Shown here: positions 5,368 to 6,782 of the stretch, piece after piece
Numbering within the stretch: position 1 is the stretch's first letter
Layout of the letters: the number at the start of each line of letters is the position of its first letter
Program-made: the position numbers and the translations under genes
The notes under the pieces: generated by a model
The model's input: the letters and a program-made list of their open reading frames with translations, nothing else
What the model was told of the DNA's origin: nothing
Databases searched by the model: none
Assembly: GCA_031276335.1 (NCBI GenBank)
Contig: JAISNH010000021.1
Span: 1-6,782, forward strand
From: Rickettsiales bacterium
Lineage (GTDB): Bacteria; Pseudomonadota; Alphaproteobacteria; Rs-D84; CACZYB01
Length of the DNA stretch: 6,782 bases
Direction of reading: 5' to 3'

Positions 5368-5404
5368 GCGGCATTATGGCCGCGGAAATCCCGCCGCAGG
5401 CGGC
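5368..5404 (+). promoter_or_regulatory. Leader hairpins with mutually exclusive pairings
   Basis: Four short segments alternate: GCGGC (5368-5372), GCCGC (5379-5383), GCCGC (5393-5397) and GCGGC (5400-5404). The first two form a hairpin with a six-base loop. A second hairpin, CCGCC/GGCGG (5391-5395/5399-5403), is followed by CTTTCG. The first segment can instead pair with the third, and the second with the fourth, so the folds compete as in attenuators. The leader is transcribed only from P1. A 20-codon frame with a poorly spaced ribosome site (5360-5422) runs through it. Regulation is inferred. Confidence 0.35.
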
Positions 5405-5418
5405 TTTCGCGCAGGCCT

Positions 5419-5447
5419 TTGACAAGCGGGTTCCGTTGTGCTATATT
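5419..5447 (+). promoter_or_regulatory. Proximal promoter (P2) of the acyl-CoA synthetase gene, with extended -10
   Basis: A perfect TTGACA (5419-5424) is followed after 17 bases by TATATT (5442-5447, 5 of 6), with the extended -10 dinucleotide TG at 5439-5440. The predicted start is near 5454, about 43 bases before the ATG. This is the best promoter in the window. Confidence 0.8.
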
Positions 5448-5496
5448 TCCTAGCTTGGGGTTTGAAATTTTTCAACGCAGTGAAAGAAGGAGCAAA

Positions 5497-6782
5497 ATGG
5501 CAAAGGAGAAAATCGTGAATATAGAAAATGAACCAGTGTGCGTATCGGAAGAATGCCGCGCAATCAGCATGTTCATGCATCCGAAGAACATCGCCATAGT
5601 CGGGGCGTCGAACACGCCCGGCAAGCCGGGCAACGCGACCATGGTGAACCTGCTGGCCGCGGGGTTCGAGGGCGGGATATATCCCGTGCATCCCAGGAGT
5701 TCGTCCATACTCAGCGTGCCGGCATTCAAAAGCGTGTACGCCCTGCCCGTCGTGCCCGACCTGGGCATAATAGTGGTGCCGGCGCCCGCGGTGCCGGGCG
5801 TGGTCGAGGAGTTCGGAAAGAAGGGCACCCGCGCCGTGGTCGTGATTTCCGCCGACATGAACCAGAAGGCCGACGACGGCAGGACGCTTTCCCAGATCAT
5901 GATGTCCCACGCGAAGAAGTACAAGATACGCATAGTCGGCCCGAACTGCATAGGCGTGCAGTCGCCGTATTCGAAGGTCAACGGGTCTTTCATGTGCTCC
6001 ATGGCCGCGGCCGGGCACATCGGCCTTATCAGCCAGTCGGGCGCTCTGGCCGCCTCCGGCGTCGATTGGGCGAAGGCGAACGGCATAGGGTTTTCCCACA
6101 TATTTTCCATCGGCGACCAGGCGGACGTCGACATATCCGACCTAGTCGAGTTCCTGACCGTGCAGGAGGAGTGCGCGGCGATAGTCATATACATGGAATC
6201 GATCAAGGATCCGGAGCGGTTCGTGCATGCGTCCCAGCGCGCGGCGATCAGGAAGCCGGTGTTCTGCCTGAAGGCTGGGCGGAGCGCCTCCGCGCAGAAA
6301 GCCGCGGCATCGCACACCGGGGCGCTGGCCACCGGGGACGAGTTCTACGAAACCCTGTTCCGGCGCGCGGGTGTTCAGAGGGTCGACAATTTCCAGGAGG
6401 TCTTCTCCCGCGCATCCATCGCCGGATACCACCTGGCCGCGAAAAGCCGGAAGCTGACCATACTTACCAACGGCGGCGGCTCCGGTATCCTGGCCGTGGA
6501 CCGCCTGGCCTCGCTCGGCGGCGAGCTGGCCGAGCTTCATGCCGATACGATCGAGAAGCTGTCGAAGGTACTGCCCGCTGGCTGGTCGCACCTGAACCCG
6601 GTCGACATAGTGGGAGACGCGCCGGGGAACCGGTATGCAGACGCCCTCAACATCCTGAAGCATGCGCCCGAGGTCGACACCGTGTTCACCATATTCGGGC
6701 CGACGAGCATAACCTCCTCGCTCGACGTGGCCGAACGGCTGGTCGAGGTGGTGAAGCGCCATAATTTCAAGAACCTGTATTT
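5497..6782 (+). CDS. NDP-forming acyl-CoA synthetase (acetate--CoA ligase family), N-terminal part
   Basis: The first 428 codons of a gene that runs off the right edge without a stop. The ATG at 5497 follows AAGGAG (5487-5492) by four bases. The enzyme family interconverts acyl-CoA plus NDP and phosphate with free acid, CoA and NTP, a common last step of fermentation or an entry route for acids. After a 28-residue lead comes the CoA-binding Rossmann domain (IAIVGASNTPGKPGN, 32-46; YPVHPR, 62-67). The succinyl-CoA-ligase-like domains follow: GPNCIGV (148-154), ISQSGALA (178-185), SIGDQADVDISDL (204-216) and KAGRSASAQKAAASHTGALA (259-278), with His273 the expected phosphorylated residue. A further domain starts with TNGGGSGILAVD (324-335) and LNPVDIVGDA (366-375). 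The ATP-grasp half, either fused or as a separate beta subunit, is not in the window, so which form this is cannot be said. Acetate is the default substrate; branched or aromatic acids are possible. Two promoters and a structured leader suggest layered regulation. Confidence 0.93.
   Translation, partial: MAKEKIVNIENEPVCVSEECRAISMFMHPKNIAIVGASNTPGKPGNATMVNLLAAGFEGGIYPVHPRSSSILSVPAFKSVYALPVVPDLGIIVVPAPAVPGVVEEFGKKGTRAVVVISADMNQKADDGRTLSQIMMSHAKKYKIRIVGPNCIGVQSPYSKVNGSFMCSMAAAGHIGLISQSGALAASGVDWAKANGIGFSHIFSIGDQADVDISDLVEFLTVQEECAAIVIYMESIKDPERFVHASQRAAIRKPVFCLKAGRSASAQKAAASHTGALATGDEFYETLFRRAGVQRVDNFQEVFSRASIAGYHLAAKSRKLTILTNGGGSGILAVDRLASLGGELAELHADTIEKLSKVLPAGWSHLNPVDIVGDAPGNRYADALNILKHAPEVDTVFTIFGPTSITSSLDVAERLVEVVKRHNFKNLY

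Noticed and set aside
5538..6764. Long open frames in other phases over the acyl-CoA synthetase region, on both strands
   Set aside because: The frame starting at 5497 contains every family motif in order. The others are arginine-rich or low-information by-products of GC-rich codons.
1..6782. tRNA, rRNA, CRISPR array, insertion sequence, defence or phage genes
   Set aside because: No cloverleaf, regularly spaced repeats, terminal inverted repeats, transposase or integrase motifs were seen. The gaps between genes are filled by promoters and terminators.

Overview
The window comes from a Gram-negative bacterium. It encodes an inner-membrane alkaline-phosphatase-superfamily transferase of the EptA type, a lipobox-bearing small lipoprotein and a D-alanine--D-alanine ligase. 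Several intergenic gaps carry sigma-70-like promoters with a perfect TTGACA -35. TAA, TAG and TGA all end genes here, so the standard bacterial code fits. The main block uses the isoleucine codon ATA in about half of all Ile positions (my hand count) despite being GC-rich. That argues against an enteric bacterium, although the small lipoprotein resembles the enteric YhfL family. I cannot name the phylum from this window.

Layout, left to right. (1) Bases 1-1345, plus strand, about 50% GC in a sampled line: the 3' end of a probable SRPBCC-fold protein abutting a MarR-family regulator, then a DUF2461-family gene interrupted by one in-frame TAG. (2) Bases 1359-3251, plus strand: a strong promoter, a CofE-family gamma-glutamate ligase (the variant usually called 'putative folate metabolism gamma-glutamate ligase'), a 125-base gap with two tiny overlapping ORFs, then ddl and a hairpin terminator region. 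(3) Bases 3229-3497, minus strand: a 46-residue lipoprotein with its own promoter, a leader hairpin and a terminator shared convergently with ddl. (4) Bases 3549-5246, minus strand: an EptA-like membrane transferase with its own promoter. (5) Bases 5247-5496: a divergent control region with two plus-strand promoters and a leader that can fold in alternative ways. (6) Bases 5497-6782, plus strand: the first 428 codons of an NDP-forming acyl-CoA synthetase (acetate--CoA ligase type), cut by the window edge, in GC-rich DNA (about 68% in a sampled line).

Functionally, regions 2 to 4 lean towards the cell envelope (peptidoglycan precursor, outer-membrane lipoprotein, lipid or LPS head-group transfer) plus a cofactor-tailing ligase. 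Region 6 is energy metabolism, interconverting acyl-CoA and acid with NTP formation. Region 1 differs in codon use and carries a broken gene, so it may have a different history. I see no mobile element, tRNA, rRNA or CRISPR array. No obvious new multi-gene system is visible. The most useful leads are the unannotated-size lipoprotein, the CofE-like/ddl pair, the interrupted DUF2461 gene and the attenuator-like leader before the acyl-CoA synthetase.
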